Source of the DNA: Marinobacterium profundum
GTDB taxonomy: Bacteria; Pseudomonadota; Gammaproteobacteria; Pseudomonadales; Balneatricaceae
Assembly (NCBI RefSeq): GCF_001528745.1
Contig: NZ_BCNS01000208.1
Span: forward strand, 1-52,847
Reading direction: 5' to 3'
Length of the DNA: 52,847 nt
The position numbers and the translations under genes were made by a program. Positions 36,924-46,654 of the stretch are shown here, in pieces. Each line of letters opens with the position of its first letter. Within the stretch, counting starts at the first letter, position 1. Under the pieces are notes generated by a model. It was not told the origin of the DNA and did not search any database. It saw only the letters and a program-made list of their open reading frames with translations.

Positions 36924-37145
36924 ATGTTCCTGAAACAGAAATCCACGGGGCACATGGTGGAGATACTCGCCCTGGCAGACCTTTTTAACCCGTTCTCCCC
37001 ATCCATTTCCGGGCGCTACAATCATGGCGAGGAAGCCCAGGATCCGGAGGACTTCAACAAGAGCGATCTGATTTTCCTCTCCGGTGAAAGCCTGCCGCGC
37101 TGCTGGACCGACTCCCATTACCGCGACGATGAACTAAGGCGCTGA
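36924..37145 (+). CDS. Small conserved-type protein of unknown function
   Basis: A 73-aa soluble protein with a good AGGAGG site upstream. The layout (GHMVEILALADLFNPF, GRYNHGEEAQDPEDF, SGESLPRCWTDSHYR) resembles a family of short uncharacterised proteins in pseudomonads and relatives, recalled and not checked. No membrane or signal segment. Function unknown. Confidence 0.7.
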   Translation: MFLKQKSTGHMVEILALADLFNPFSPSISGRYNHGEEAQDPEDFNKSDLIFLSGESLPRCWTDSHYRDDELRR

Positions 37146-37273
37146 GGCGGCTAAATTCCCTTGCTCCTGTTCCCACCAGAGGCTACCGTCTGTCCATCGC
37201 TGCAGCACTGAAACGCCCCCTGAAAGGGCACCGGACTGCACACACATCATCAAACACGAAACGGGAGAACCCG

Positions 37274-37579
37274 ATGGGCCTGGGGACATTACTGAAAAGG
37301 ATACTGGGGGCGGGCGACAGCGGCCAGGGCGAGAAAGCCGAAAGCCTCGGCGAGCCCATTGAATACAAGGGATATGAAATTTTTCTGCAGCCGCGCAACC
37401 TGGGTGGCCAATTTGGCGTCGGCGGCCTGATTCGCAAGACAGTGGACGGCGAAACTCGCGAGCATGTTTTTATTCGTGCAGATCAGGCACCAAGCCGAGA
37501 CCTGTGCAACGAAATCACCCTGCAAAAAGCCCAGAATGCTATCGATACTCTGGGCGACAGCCTGTTCCCGGAAAGCTGA
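37274..37579 (+). CDS. HlyU-family protein
   Basis: A 101-aa protein of the HlyU family (PF10115), named after a Vibrio haemolysin activator. Residues about 31-98 fit the family: EYKGYEIFLQPRNLGGQFGVGGLIRK, then EHVFIRADQAPSRD, then ALxxAxNxIDxLGDSLF. It has no helix-turn-helix in sight and differs from the ArsR-type HlyU, so a direct DNA-binding role is doubtful. Confidence 0.8.
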   Translation: MGLGTLLKRILGAGDSGQGEKAESLGEPIEYKGYEIFLQPRNLGGQFGVGGLIRKTVDGETREHVFIRADQAPSRDLCNEITLQKAQNAIDTLGDSLFPES

Positions 37580-37721
37580 GCCCCTGCCGGATGGGCCTGT
37601 AGCAGATCCATCCAGGCCCATGTCTCTGTCGCCACCTATATTCAAAATAAGAATAAGCCTATCGCTAAATTGAATATCCGCTAAACTGATGCCCCCCTGT
37701 CAGCAAGGTACCCGGTGCGCC

Positions 37722-39428
37722 ATGCAACGTTACTTTCCCATACTGCAATGGCTGCCCGGCTACAAACGCACTGACCTTGCGGCTGATCTGCTGGCGGCCG
37801 TCATCGTCACCATCATGCTAATCCCGCAGTCACTGGCCTACGCCCTGCTGGCAGGCCTGCCTGCCGAAGCCGGCCTTTACGCCAGCATACTGCCACTGAT
37901 CGCCTATGCCCTCTTTGGCACCAGCCGCACCCTGGCCGTGGGCCCCGTAGCCGTGGTCTCCCTGATGACCGCCGCCGTAGTGGGACAAATCGCACTGCAG
38001 GGCAGTATCGGCTACCTCAACGCGGCCATCCTGCTGGCACTGATTAGCGGCCTGATGCTGCTGACCATGGGGCTGTTACGACTCGGGTTTGTCGCCAACT
38101 TCCTGAGTCATCCGGTGATATCGGGGTTTATTTCAGCCTCTGGCCTGATTATCGCCGCCAGCCAGTTACAGCATCTGCTGGGGGTTGAAGCCTCGGGGCA
38201 CAACTTGTGGGAACTGCTGCAAAGCCTGTGGCAAAACCGCCACAGTATTCACGGTATAACGCTTACGCTTGGGGCCGGTTGCGTGATGTTTCTGCTGCTG
38301 GTACGCCGCTGGCTCAAACCCGCACTGCTGCGCCTCGGATGCCCGCTGCAGCTTGCCGACCTTATTGCCAAAGCCGGCCCTATAATCACCGTGATAAGCG
38401 CGACGGCCCTGACCGCCTGGCTAAACCTGGATACCCAGGGACTGCGAATTCTTGGAGCTGTGCCTGCTGGTCTGCCCGCCCTGACCGTTCCCTCCATATC
38501 GCTGACGCTGCTTGAGCAGCTGTGGGTGCCGGCACTGCTGATCAGTACCATCGGCTTTGTGGAGTCGGTCTCGGTGGCGCAAACCCTGGCCGCCAAACGC
38601 CGTCAGCGTATTGATCCAGACCAGGAACTGATCGGCCTTGGAGCCTGCAATATCGCCTCGTCGCTGTCCGGCGGCTTCCCGGTGACCGGCGGTTTTTCCC
38701 GCTCCGTGGTAAATTTCGATGCCGGTGCCGCCACCCCTGCCGCGGGTGCCTTTACCGCGGTCGGAATTGCGCTGGCGACACTCTTTCTGACGCCACTGAT
38801 TTACTTCCTGCCACTGAGCGTACTGGCCGCCACCATCATGGTGGCCGTGCTCAGCCTGGTGGACCTTGGCGCCCTCCCGCGCACCTGGCGCTATTCGCGT
38901 CACGATGGACTGGCTCTGCTGGCGACACTGCTGGCAACCTTGATCACAGGCGTGACCTCGGGGGTTATCATCGGCGTTGTGCTGTCACTGCTGCTCTATC
39001 TGCACCGCACCAGCCGCCCCCACAGCGCCATTGTCGGCCGAGTCCCCGACAGCGAGCACTTTCGCAACGTAGAGCGCCACCAGGTTGAAACTGACCCTTC
39101 GCTCTGTATTCTGCGCATCGATGAAGGGCTCTATTTTGCCAATACCCGCTTTCTGGAAGACCGCATCTACGCCCAGATGGCGGCGCAGAAATCACTGCGA
39201 CACCTGATTTTGATGTGTCCTGCGGTCAATCATATAGATGCCTCGGCACTGGAAGCACTGGAGGCCATTAACGCCCGCCTGCAGGACGCAGGCATTGAGT
39301 TGCACCTGAGCGAGGTAAAAGGGCCTGTGACGGATGCTCTGCGCAACAGCGACTTCCTGCAGCACCTGAGCGGGCGCATCTTTCTGAGCACCTACCAGGC
39401 CTGGCAGGCACTGAGCACAAGGGCTTAA
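37722..39428 (+). CDS. SulP-family anion transporter with STAS domain
   Basis: A 568-aa SulP/SLC26 transporter for sulfate, bicarbonate or another anion. The N-terminal part has about 12-14 helices with the family opening DLLAAVIVTIMLIPQSLAYALLAGLPAEAGLYAS. The C-terminal STAS domain (about residues 440-560) includes NHIDASALEALEAI. MQRYFPIL at 37722 is the preferred start: an upstream ATG at 37689 has no ribosome site. It converges on the ABC transporter gene with no gap between stop codons. The substrate cannot be read from sequence. Confidence 0.9.
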   Translation: MQRYFPILQWLPGYKRTDLAADLLAAVIVTIMLIPQSLAYALLAGLPAEAGLYASILPLIAYALFGTSRTLAVGPVAVVSLMTAAVVGQIALQGSIGYLNAAILLALISGLMLLTMGLLRLGFVANFLSHPVISGFISASGLIIAASQLQHLLGVEASGHNLWELLQSLWQNRHSIHGITLTLGAGCVMFLLLVRRWLKPALLRLGCPLQLADLIAKAGPIITVISATALTAWLNLDTQGLRILGAVPAGLPALTVPSISLTLLEQLWVPALLISTIGFVESVSVAQTLAAKRRQRIDPDQELIGLGACNIASSLSGGFPVTGGFSRSVVNFDAGAATPAAGAFTAVGIALATLFLTPLIYFLPLSVLAATIMVAVLSLVDLGALPRTWRYSRHDGLALLATLLATLITGVTSGVIIGVVLSLLLYLHRTSRPHSAIVGRVPDSEHFRNVERHQVETDPSLCILRIDEGLYFANTRFLEDRIYAQMAAQKSLRHLILMCPAVNHIDASALEALEAINARLQDAGIELHLSEVKGPVTDALRNSDFLQHLSGRIFLSTYQAWQALSTRA

Positions 39429-41240
39429 CTAGCCCGCAACCTCGTCACCGGCGGGTTCATGCTGTTTTTGCTGCTGAATCTGCCACAGGTGCGCATAGCT
39501 GCCGCCTTGCGCCAGCAGTGCTTCGTGGCTGCCCTGCTCAACGATGCGCCCCTCCTGCATGACTACAATATGATCCGCATCAACAATGGTGGACAGGCGA
39601 TGGGCTATCACCAGACTGGTCTGACCACGGGAGACCTCGCGAATGGCCTGCAGAATACTGCGCTCCGAACGGCTATCCAGGGATGAGGTCGCCTCATCGA
39701 ACACCAGAATAGGCGGGCGCTTGAGAATGGTGCGGGCGATGGCGACGCGCTGCTTTTCACCGCCACTGAGCTTGAGTCCGCGCTCTCCTACCAGGGTGTC
39801 GTGCCCGTTGGGCAGACGGGCGATAAAATCATCCAGATGCGCCAGCCGAATGGCCTCTTTCACCTCCGCTTCGGTAGCATCAATACGGCCATAGCGAATG
39901 TTTTCATAGATAGAAGCGTTAAACAGCACCGTATCCTGCGGCACTATACCGATGGCGCGGCGCAGCGAGTCCTGGCTCACCGAGCGGATATCCTGACCGT
40001 CGATCAGCACAGCCCCGGTGCCCACGTCGTAAAAACGGAACAACAGCTTTACCAGGGTAGACTTGCCGGAGCCGCTGGCCCCCACCACCGCCACCTTCTG
40101 TCGCGGCCGCACGCGCAGGTTGATGCCATTGAGTATCTGCCGGTCTGGGCCATAACCAAAGTCGACACCGCGAAACTCAATCTCGCCGCGGCTGATCTGC
40201 AGTGTTTTGGCATCGGCCGCATCCATGACCGCAGGCGTGCGGCGCATCAGGGCAAACATGCGCTCGATGTTGGCCAGGGAACCTTTCATTTCCCGATAGA
40301 CAAAGCCCAGAAAATTCAGCGGCATAAACAGCTGCATCATGAAGGCATTGATCAGTACAAAGTCGCCCAGCGTCATGTTGCCCGCCACCACATTGCGCCC
40401 GGCCAGCACCATCATGGCGGTCATTGCCAGGCCAATAATCAGCGCCTGACCCCCATTTAGGGCAAAGAGCGTCAGGCGGTTCTTGCGCCTGGCCACTTCC
40501 CACTCTTCCAGATCACTGTCGTAACGGCCGGCTTCATAGCTCTCGTTGGTGAAGTATTTGACCGTTTCGTAGTTCAGCAGGCTGTCCACGGCCCGCGAAT
40601 TGCTTTGTGAGTCAGCCTTGTTGGCGGCCCGCACATAACCGGTACGCCAGTCAGTGGCGACCACCGAATAGGCCACATAGGCCACCACAGCCACCAGCGT
40701 GATCACCGCGAACCAGGCCGAATAGTTGTAAAACAGCAAACCGATCACCAGGGCAATTTCCAGCAGTGTCGGCACTATGTTGAACACCATGAAACGCATC
40801 AGGAAACTGACGCCGGACACGCCGCGTTCTATATCCCTCGACAAACCGCCGGTGCTGCGATTAAGGTGAAAATCCAGCTCCAGCGCATGCAGATGGTTGA
40901 ATACCGCCAGCCCAATACGACGCATGGCCCGCTCGGTTACGCGACCGAACAGGGTGTCGCGGATCTCGCCAAAGAGCACATTGACAAACCGCACCGAGCC
41001 ATAGGCCAGCAGCAACCCCAGGGGCAGTGCCACCAGGGTGCCGGCACCGGCATCCATGGCATCCACTATATGCTTGAGAATAAAGGGCATGCCGACGCTG
41101 GCGACCTTGGCCGCCACCAGACAGCCCAGCGCCAGCAGAATGCGGCTACGGTATTCCAGCAGATAGGGTATCAGCGCCTTGAGGGTTTGCAGATTGATGC
41201 TGGAATCGTCCGCCTCCGGATGATAGGAGCGATGTTTCAT
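39429..41240 (-). CDS. ABC exporter, ATM1/HMT1-type half-transporter
   Basis: A 603-aa fused membrane and ATPase half-transporter. The six-helix domain resembles the ATM1-type exporters, including SRDIERGVSGVSFLMRFMVFNIVPTLLEI and NYETVKYFTNE, the signature of the glutathione/iron-sulfur related clade. The ATPase has Walker A GASGSGKST, Q-loop PQDTVLFN, signature LSGGEKQR and Walker B ILVFDEATSSLD. It probably works as a homodimer, exporting glutathione conjugates or metal complexes; that is inferred from the clade. Confidence 0.93.
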   Translation of the reverse strand: MKHRSYHPEADDSSINLQTLKALIPYLLEYRSRILLALGCLVAAKVASVGMPFILKHIVDAMDAGAGTLVALPLGLLLAYGSVRFVNVLFGEIRDTLFGRVTERAMRRIGLAVFNHLHALELDFHLNRSTGGLSRDIERGVSGVSFLMRFMVFNIVPTLLEIALVIGLLFYNYSAWFAVITLVAVVAYVAYSVVATDWRTGYVRAANKADSQSNSRAVDSLLNYETVKYFTNESYEAGRYDSDLEEWEVARRKNRLTLFALNGGQALIIGLAMTAMMVLAGRNVVAGNMTLGDFVLINAFMMQLFMPLNFLGFVYREMKGSLANIERMFALMRRTPAVMDAADAKTLQISRGEIEFRGVDFGYGPDRQILNGINLRVRPRQKVAVVGASGSGKSTLVKLLFRFYDVGTGAVLIDGQDIRSVSQDSLRRAIGIVPQDTVLFNASIYENIRYGRIDATEAEVKEAIRLAHLDDFIARLPNGHDTLVGERGLKLSGGEKQRVAIARTILKRPPILVFDEATSSLDSRSERSILQAIREVSRGQTSLVIAHRLSTIVDADHIVVMQEGRIVEQGSHEALLAQGGSYAHLWQIQQQKQHEPAGDEVAG

Positions 41241-41385
41241 GGCGCGGCCCTGCTGATGGGTGAAAAGAGTCTGAAGTCAGCCATCATACCCGCTGCGGCG
41301 CGCAGGCTCTGTAATAAGTAGCAGCATGAGTCAGGGGATTCATCAGGGAGTTGAGCTCAGGTCCCGTCACAGGAGCCCGGCAGGG

Positions 41386-41901
41386 TCAGTCACTGGAGGT
41401 TGCCTCATCCTGCGGGGACTGCCAGCCAATGCTCTGCCCAATCACATTCTCCAGCAGCGCGATCTCCCGCGACAGTTCGCGCGACAAGTTGATCATCATG
41501 AGGCCAAAGTCGGCGGGGAAAAGCGTATGCAGGTCGAAAAACAGCGCGCTGCCGACCTCCAGCACCACCACTTCCTCGCCTGCCACCGCGGTACCTGAAC
41601 GGGCGTGCAACCCAATCATGCCATCGAAGCCCAGCAGCTCGCCGCGCTGAAAATGCCGCGTCAGTACATCCTGCCCCTCGGACTGCTTGTAGAAGCTCAG
41701 ATCGCCGTGCAGCACCACATAAAACTCGGCCGCAGGATCACCGGCACGGTACAGCAGATCCCCCTGTTGCAACTGCAGCAAACGCCCACCGCAGAGCAAA
41801 AAGCGCACCGCCGCCTCGGACAGCGCACCAAAGGTTGAGAGGTCGTGAAAATAGGCTCGACCGAGCCACTCAGTGACAAAATCGACTTCCAGCGTTTTCA
41901 T
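41386..41901 (-). CDS. Stand-alone cyclic-nucleotide-binding domain protein
   Basis: A 171-aa protein with a Crp-type cyclic-nucleotide-binding beta-barrel (about residues 20-140; note LQQGDLLYRAGDPAAEFYVVLHGDLSFYK and GELLGFDGMIG) followed by helices. No DNA-binding helix-turn-helix follows, so it is not a Crp-like regulator by itself. The phosphate-binding cassette is degenerate (no clear RxA pair), so ligand binding is unsure. The start at 41901 (MKTLEVDF) is chosen over an upstream in-frame ATG. It lies between an ABC exporter and folD on the same strand. Confidence 0.8.
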   Translation of the reverse strand: MKTLEVDFVTEWLGRAYFHDLSTFGALSEAAVRFLLCGGRLLQLQQGDLLYRAGDPAAEFYVVLHGDLSFYKQSEGQDVLTRHFQRGELLGFDGMIGLHARSGTAVAGEEVVVLEVGSALFFDLHTLFPADFGLMMINLSRELSREIALLENVIGQSIGWQSPQDEATSSD

Positions 41902-42040
41902 CAGCAAAATCCCGCAGGACCGAGCCTGTAAACAGCCCAGTGACAACCCTGACTATAGTGCCGAGCAGGATATGCCAGCAACCCCTGCACGCCTGTGGCT
42001 ATGCACTGGCGCTCAGGGTTTATGCAAAGGTGTGCTGCTC

Positions 42041-42943
42041 TCAGGCGCGGCGCAGCTGCGCCGCCGTCAGAGTATTGCGCAGCAAACAGGCCACCGTCAT
42101 GGGCCCAATGCCGCCCGGCACCGGCGTCAGGGCACCTGCTAGGGCGCTGACGGCAGCAAAATCAACATCGCCGACCAGGCGGGAACTGCCAGACTCGTCG
42201 AGCAGCCGATTGATGCCCACATCCAGCACAGTGGCGCCGGGCTTGATGTGATCCGCCGTAATCATGCCGGGGCGCCCCACCGCCACCACCAGAATATCTG
42301 CCTGGCGACACTCAGCAGCCAGATCACGGCTGCGTGAATGAACAATCGTTACCGTGCAGTTGGCATTAAGCAGCAGTTGGCCCATGGGTTTGCCGACTAT
42401 ATTGGAGCGCCCCACCACCACCGCCTTGAGACCGGACAGATCACCGAGACGGTCCTGCAGCAGCAACAGGCAGCCCAGTGGCGTACAGGGCACCAGTGAC
42501 GGCTGACCAGCACTCAGACGCCCGACATTAACGGGATGGAACCCATCCACATCCTTGGCAGGATCAATCGCCTCTATCACCGCCGCCTCGTCCAGCCCGG
42601 CGGGCAGCGGCAACTGCACCAGAATGCCGTCGACGGATTCGTCCGCATTCAGTGAGTCGATCAGGGCCAGCAACTGTGCCTGGGTCGTGGTGACATCCAG
42701 CAGATGCGCAAAGGACTCAATACCGGCTTCTGCGGCCTGGCGCACCTTGGTCCGCACATATACCTGGCTGGCAGCATCTGAACCCACCAGCACAACCGCA
42801 AGGCCAGGCCGACGCCCCGTTAAAGCGCTGAAAGCCTCTGCCCCGATTTTCACCTGACCCCGTACCTGGGCGGCAAAAGCCTTGCCGTCAATCACGGCTG
42901 CCTGAGAGGTGGCCAGTTGCTGATGCTGTGCGAGTTCGCTCAT
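42041..42943 (-). CDS. folD: Methylenetetrahydrofolate dehydrogenase/cyclohydrolase FolD
   Basis: FolD interconverts methylene-, methenyl- and formyl-tetrahydrofolate with NADP(H). The 300-aa protein carries [15 protein letters not shown] (in place of the usual YVxxKxKxxxxxGI), [37 protein letters not shown] and [11 protein letters not shown], covering the family active site. The start at 42943 has AAGGGGA upstream and trims a short unconserved extension. It follows purU by 66 bp, so the pair probably works together on the one-carbon pool. Confidence 0.94.
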   Translation of the reverse strand: MSELAQHQQLATSQAAVIDGKAFAAQVRGQVKIGAEAFSALTGRRPGLAVVLVGSDAASQVYVRTKVRQAAEAGIESFAHLLDVTTTQAQLLALIDSLNADESVDGILVQLPLPAGLDEAAVIEAIDPAKDVDGFHPVNVGRLSAGQPSLVPCTPLGCLLLLQDRLGDLSGLKAVVVGRSNIVGKPMGQLLLNANCTVTIVHSRSRDLAAECRQADILVVAVGRPGMITADHIKPGATVLDVGINRLLDESGSSRLVGDVDFAAVSALAGALTPVPGGIGPMTVACLLRNTLTAAQLRRA

Positions 42944-43009
42944 CTGTTGTCCCCTTATGCTGCAGGTAGCTGTGGGTCCGCTAAGGCCCGCTGCCACCCG
43001 GCTTCTGTT

Positions 43010-43870
43010 CTAAAAAACGACGGTGCGCAGTCCGTTCTGAAACACGCGGCGGCGCACATGATACTTCACTGCGCGGGCCAGTGTCTGGGCTTCCATATCG
43101 CGGCCGACCTGAGTCAAGTGCTGCGGGTCATGGCCATGGTCGACACGCTCCACCATCTGCTCGATAATCGGGCCTTCGTCCAGGTCCCCCGTTACATAAT
43201 GCGCCGTGGCACCGATCAGCTTCACGCCGCGCTCATAGGCCTGGTAATAGGGTTTGGCGCCCTTGAAGCCCGGCAGAAAGGAGTGGTGGATATTGATGCA
43301 GCGCCCGGCCAGTGCCGTGCAGAGCGTATCGGTCAACACCTGCATATAGCGCGCCAGTACCACCAGCTCGGTGCCAGTATCTTCAACCAGCTGCAACAAA
43401 GCGGCTTCCTGCTCGACCTTGTTGGCCTTGGTTACGGGCAGGTACACAAAGGGGATGCCCTCGCGCTCTGCCATGTAACGCAGATCTTCGTGATTGGACA
43501 CTACCGCCGTAATCTCAATATTCAGCTCGCCGGTGGCACGGCGGTACAGCAGGTCGCGCAGGCAATGGTCATATTTGGAGACCATGATCAGCACCTTGGC
43601 AGGCTCGGTGGCGTCATGGATTTCCCACTCCATATCAAAGCGCAGTGCCGTAACCTCGAACGCCGCTTTCACCTGATTAACACTGGGCTTCTGACTACCT
43701 TCGAAAACGAACTCGATGGTCGAAAAAAATCGCCCCGTGTTCAGGTCATCGTACTGATGCAGTTCCTTGATAAAGCAACCACGATCCGCCATGAAGTTGC
43801 CAATGGCGGCAACGATTCCGACGCGGCCGGGGCAGGATACCCGGAGGATGTATGCGGGCTTGTCTTTCAT
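43010..43870 (-). CDS. purU: Formyltetrahydrofolate deformylase PurU
   Basis: PurU hydrolyses 10-formyl-THF to formate and THF, balancing the one-carbon pool and supplying formate for purine synthesis. The 286-aa protein has an N-terminal ACT domain (CPGRVGIVAAIGNFMADRGCFI) and a C-terminal formyltransferase-like domain with VLARYMQVL, NIHHSFLPGFKGAKPY (catalytic His region) and HYVTGDLDEGPIIEQ. It is first in a purU-folD pair. Confidence 0.95.
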   Translation of the reverse strand: MKDKPAYILRVSCPGRVGIVAAIGNFMADRGCFIKELHQYDDLNTGRFFSTIEFVFEGSQKPSVNQVKAAFEVTALRFDMEWEIHDATEPAKVLIMVSKYDHCLRDLLYRRATGELNIEITAVVSNHEDLRYMAEREGIPFVYLPVTKANKVEQEAALLQLVEDTGTELVVLARYMQVLTDTLCTALAGRCINIHHSFLPGFKGAKPYYQAYERGVKLIGATAHYVTGDLDEGPIIEQMVERVDHGHDPQHLTQVGRDMEAQTLARAVKYHVRRRVFQNGLRTVVF

Positions 43871-44170
43871 TAGAGTTCTCGTTCTTTCTCAATACGTTAG
43901 AGCACAGCTGCACGCTGGGGCATAGTTCAGGCAGATCACCAACCATAATCAATCAGCCACCTGAAAAAAGCGCTTCGACACCCTGGCCACTCAGCATGGG
44001 GCTATGTTCAATGCACCCTTGCCGGCCCGGTACTGTATGACAGCAGTGATACCCTCAGCTATGCACTTATCAGCCGCCTATCTTACCAGCCCAGCGCCCG
44101 CGATAGTGATGGAGAACGAAGCCTTCCTGCGCCGCAGCGCACAAGAAAACCGGTTTTACGCATCAGCACG
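43871..44170. other. Intergenic stretch between purU and the tRNA array
   Basis: About 300 bp with no gene recognised. It should hold the purU promoter. The tRNA-derived array begins at the hairpin near 44171. Confidence 0.45.
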
Positions 44171-44469
44171 AAAAAAACCTGAAGTGTTTCGACTTCAGGC
44201 CTTTTTCGCCAGACCGATAACCCATAATTATCGATCTCTAAATACGGCCGTGGGGACAGGATTTGCACCTGTGACCTTCGCCCGGGGTCATAAAGAGCGA
44301 GCCCGACCAATTCTCCCAAAAAGCTGTGCCGGCAAACTAACCCAAACGTCGATTTGAACGAAAAAAGGCTGGAATCTTTCGACTCCAGCCTTCTCTCTAA
44401 ATATGGTAGCGGGGACAGGATTTGAACCTGTGACCTTCGCTGCAGTTATGAAGAGCGAGCCCGACGCTT

Positions 44470-44497
44470 GGCTTTTGGCTTTTGGCTTTTGGCTTTT
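44470..44497. repeat. Heptamer repeat, GGCTTTT x4
   Basis: Four exact head-to-tail copies of a 7-bp unit stand directly beside the truncated copy at 44404-44467 and before its hairpin at 44508, at the same relative place as the CTTACGG array in cluster 1. Confidence 0.9.
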
Positions 44498-44670
44498 TCT
44501 GGAAAACAAAAAAGGCCTGAATCCTCTCGAATTCAGGCCTTTCTCAAGACAAATAACGATTTGCTATCTGACTTTTAAATATGGTAGCGGGGACAGGATT
44601 TGAACCTATGACCTTCGCTGCAGTTATGAAGAGCGAGACCGACGCTTTATGCCCTCACTGCTCAAAAACG

Positions 44671-44702
44671 AAAAAAGGCTGGAATCTTTCGACTCCAGCC
44701 TT
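44671..44702 (-). terminator. Terminator after tRNA-fMet copy 2
   Basis: GGCTGGA/TCCAGCC stem with a T-run on the minus-strand side (AAAAAA at 44671-44676), 12 bp downstream of the tRNA 3' end. Confidence 0.82.
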
Positions 44703-44713
44703 CTCTCTAAATA

Positions 44714-44790
<77 letters not shown>

Positions 44791-44803
44791 TCAACGTGGG
44801 CGT

Positions 44804-44832
44804 ATAGTATAGAGGCCCAACCGCAAGCGCAA
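44804..44832 (-). promoter_or_regulatory. Promoter of tRNA-fMet copy 2
   Basis: On the minus strand TTGCGC and TACTAT are spaced 17 bp apart, ending 13 bp before the tRNA. Confidence 0.75.
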
Positions 44833-45514
44833 CCCCTTATCCAACCGTAGCCCTCTTTAATTCGAAGGAATCCCTCAAAACCAACAATTTCATGATTTTA
44901 AACGAAAAACGGTCGCGACCTGCCCCGACGAGATTCTCCCCTAAACCAAGGCAGCAGAACCAGTCTTCAACCTGCGACCTTCGCTGCAGCGGTGAAGGGC
45001 GAGCCCGACGCTTTATGCCCTCACTGCTCAAAAGCAAAAAAAGGCTGCAATCTTTCGACTCCAGCCTTCTCTCTAAATAGGGTAGCGCGGACAGGCTTTG
45101 AACCTGTGACCTTCGCTGCAGTTATAAAGAGCGAGCCCGGCGTCTTCTTTGCTCCTCTACTAACGACAAATAACAAAAAAGGCCTGAAGCTTTTCAACTT
45201 CAGGCCTTTTTTGCAGAACTGATAACTTTCGATTACCAACTCTTGAATGTGGTAGCGGGGACAGGATTTGAACCTGTGACCTTCGCTGCAGTTATAAAGA
45301 GCGAGCCCGACGTCTTCTTTGCTCCTCTACTAACGACAAATAACAAAAAAGGCCTGAAGCTTTTCAACTTCAGGCCTTTTTTGCAGAACCGATAACTTTC
45401 GATTACCAACTCTTGAATGTGGTAGCGGGGACAGGCTTTGAACCTAAGACCTTCGCTGCAGTTATAAAGAGCGAGCCCGACGCGTTACGCTCTTGCTGCT
45501 CACCGCTCTGAAAC

Positions 45515-45551
45515 GAAAAAGGCCCGAAATCTTTCGACTCCAGGCCTTTTT
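45515..45551 (-). terminator. Terminator after tRNA-fMet copy 3
   Basis: An imperfect stem closed by GGCC/GGCC with A and T runs on both sides, 38 bp downstream of the tRNA 3' end. Confidence 0.75.
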
Positions 45552-45589
45552 CGCAAGATTGATAACCGATGATTATCGATCTCTAAATA

Positions 45590-45666
<77 letters not shown>

Positions 45667-45680
45667 TCAACGTGGGGCGT

Positions 45681-45709
45681 ATAGTATAGAGGGCCCCACT
45701 GATGCGCAA
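45681..45709 (-). promoter_or_regulatory. Promoter of tRNA-fMet copy 3
   Basis: On the minus strand TTGCGC and TACTAT are spaced 17 bp apart, ending 14 bp before the tRNA. A GC-rich stretch between -10 and the tRNA could act as a stringent discriminator. Confidence 0.75.
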
Positions 45710-45766
45710 CCCCATTTGCCAATTTACCTGAAAAAACAGCAAATTAGCCCTATAGCAACAAACTTA

Positions 45767-46654
45767 CTAGGCTTCCGGCTGATCGATACCGACGATAACC
45801 CAGTCAGCATTTTCAACCGACATGTCACGCTGCAGGTGCCAGACTTCACTGAACTCGGTGGTCTGATCGGATTCTTCCTTCAGCCAGCCATAGAAGTTGA
45901 TGCTGGCCACCACGTGATCCTTGTTGTCGATAAAGCCCGCCAGCTCCGCCATCACAGACACCACCTCGGTGTTCTGCGCGCCCAGCTTGCCGCGTTCGGC
46001 CTGCAGTTCGGCGAAGAGTTCGGGAGACACGTAGCTGCGGATCTCATCCCAGTTCTGCTCATCCCAGCATTTTTGCAGATGGCTGAAGTGTTTCTGGGCA
46101 CCCGCGACGAAAGCATCGCGATTGAACCACTGCGGCGTTTCAATTTCAGTGCTGCCAAGAGCCGCACCAAAACCGCCGGCCGGCGCAGCTGCGGGCCCTT
46201 CCTGGGCACTGGTACGCGCCATCGGCTCGCTGTAGGAAGTCGCTGCACGCTCCTGTACAGGCGCGCCACCCGCGCCGGCATAGGCCGGTGCGTTCTGGCG
46301 CCGGAACATGCCAAACAGCTTGAAGGCCGCAAAGGCCAGCAGCGCGATAAGCAGGAAGTCCATCATCTGCATGCCTTCAAAGGCACCACCCATGAACAGG
46401 GAGGCCAGCAAGCCACCGGCCAGCAGGCCGCCGAGCATGCCGCCAAAACCCGCCTTGCGCGGTGCAGCCCCAGGCGCAACCGCTTTCTGCTGCGTGGTTG
46501 GAGTAGTAGCAGTCGGCGTTGTGGTTTTCTTGGACGTAAAGAAGCTCTTGCCAATGCTGCTACCGCCGCCAAAGCGCTTGCCCGCGTCGGCCTCTGGCGT
46601 CAGCAGGGTAAAACTCAGAAAAACGGCAAACATGATGGTCATCAGCTTTTGCAT
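45767..46654 (-). CDS. Tim44-like domain membrane protein
   Basis: A 295-aa protein with a signal-like N-terminal helix, a Ser/Thr/Gly-rich low-complexity stretch (about 25-70), a glycine-rich hydrophobic region plus helix (about 70-120), and a C-terminal Tim44-like domain (about 165-290, including QKHFSHLQKCWDEQNWDEIRSYVSPELFAEL). Tim44 tethers import motors in mitochondria; bacterial relatives have no clear role. AGGAG precedes the ATG. The start overlaps the end of the EamA gene by 13 bp, so the genes are coupled. Confidence 0.88.
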   Translation of the reverse strand: MQKLMTIMFAVFLSFTLLTPEADAGKRFGGGSSIGKSFFTSKKTTTPTATTPTTQQKAVAPGAAPRKAGFGGMLGGLLAGGLLASLFMGGAFEGMQMMDFLLIALLAFAAFKLFGMFRRQNAPAYAGAGGAPVQERAATSYSEPMARTSAQEGPAAAPAGGFGAALGSTEIETPQWFNRDAFVAGAQKHFSHLQKCWDEQNWDEIRSYVSPELFAELQAERGKLGAQNTEVVSVMAELAGFIDNKDHVVASINFYGWLKEESDQTTEFSEVWHLQRDMSVENADWVIVGIDQPEA

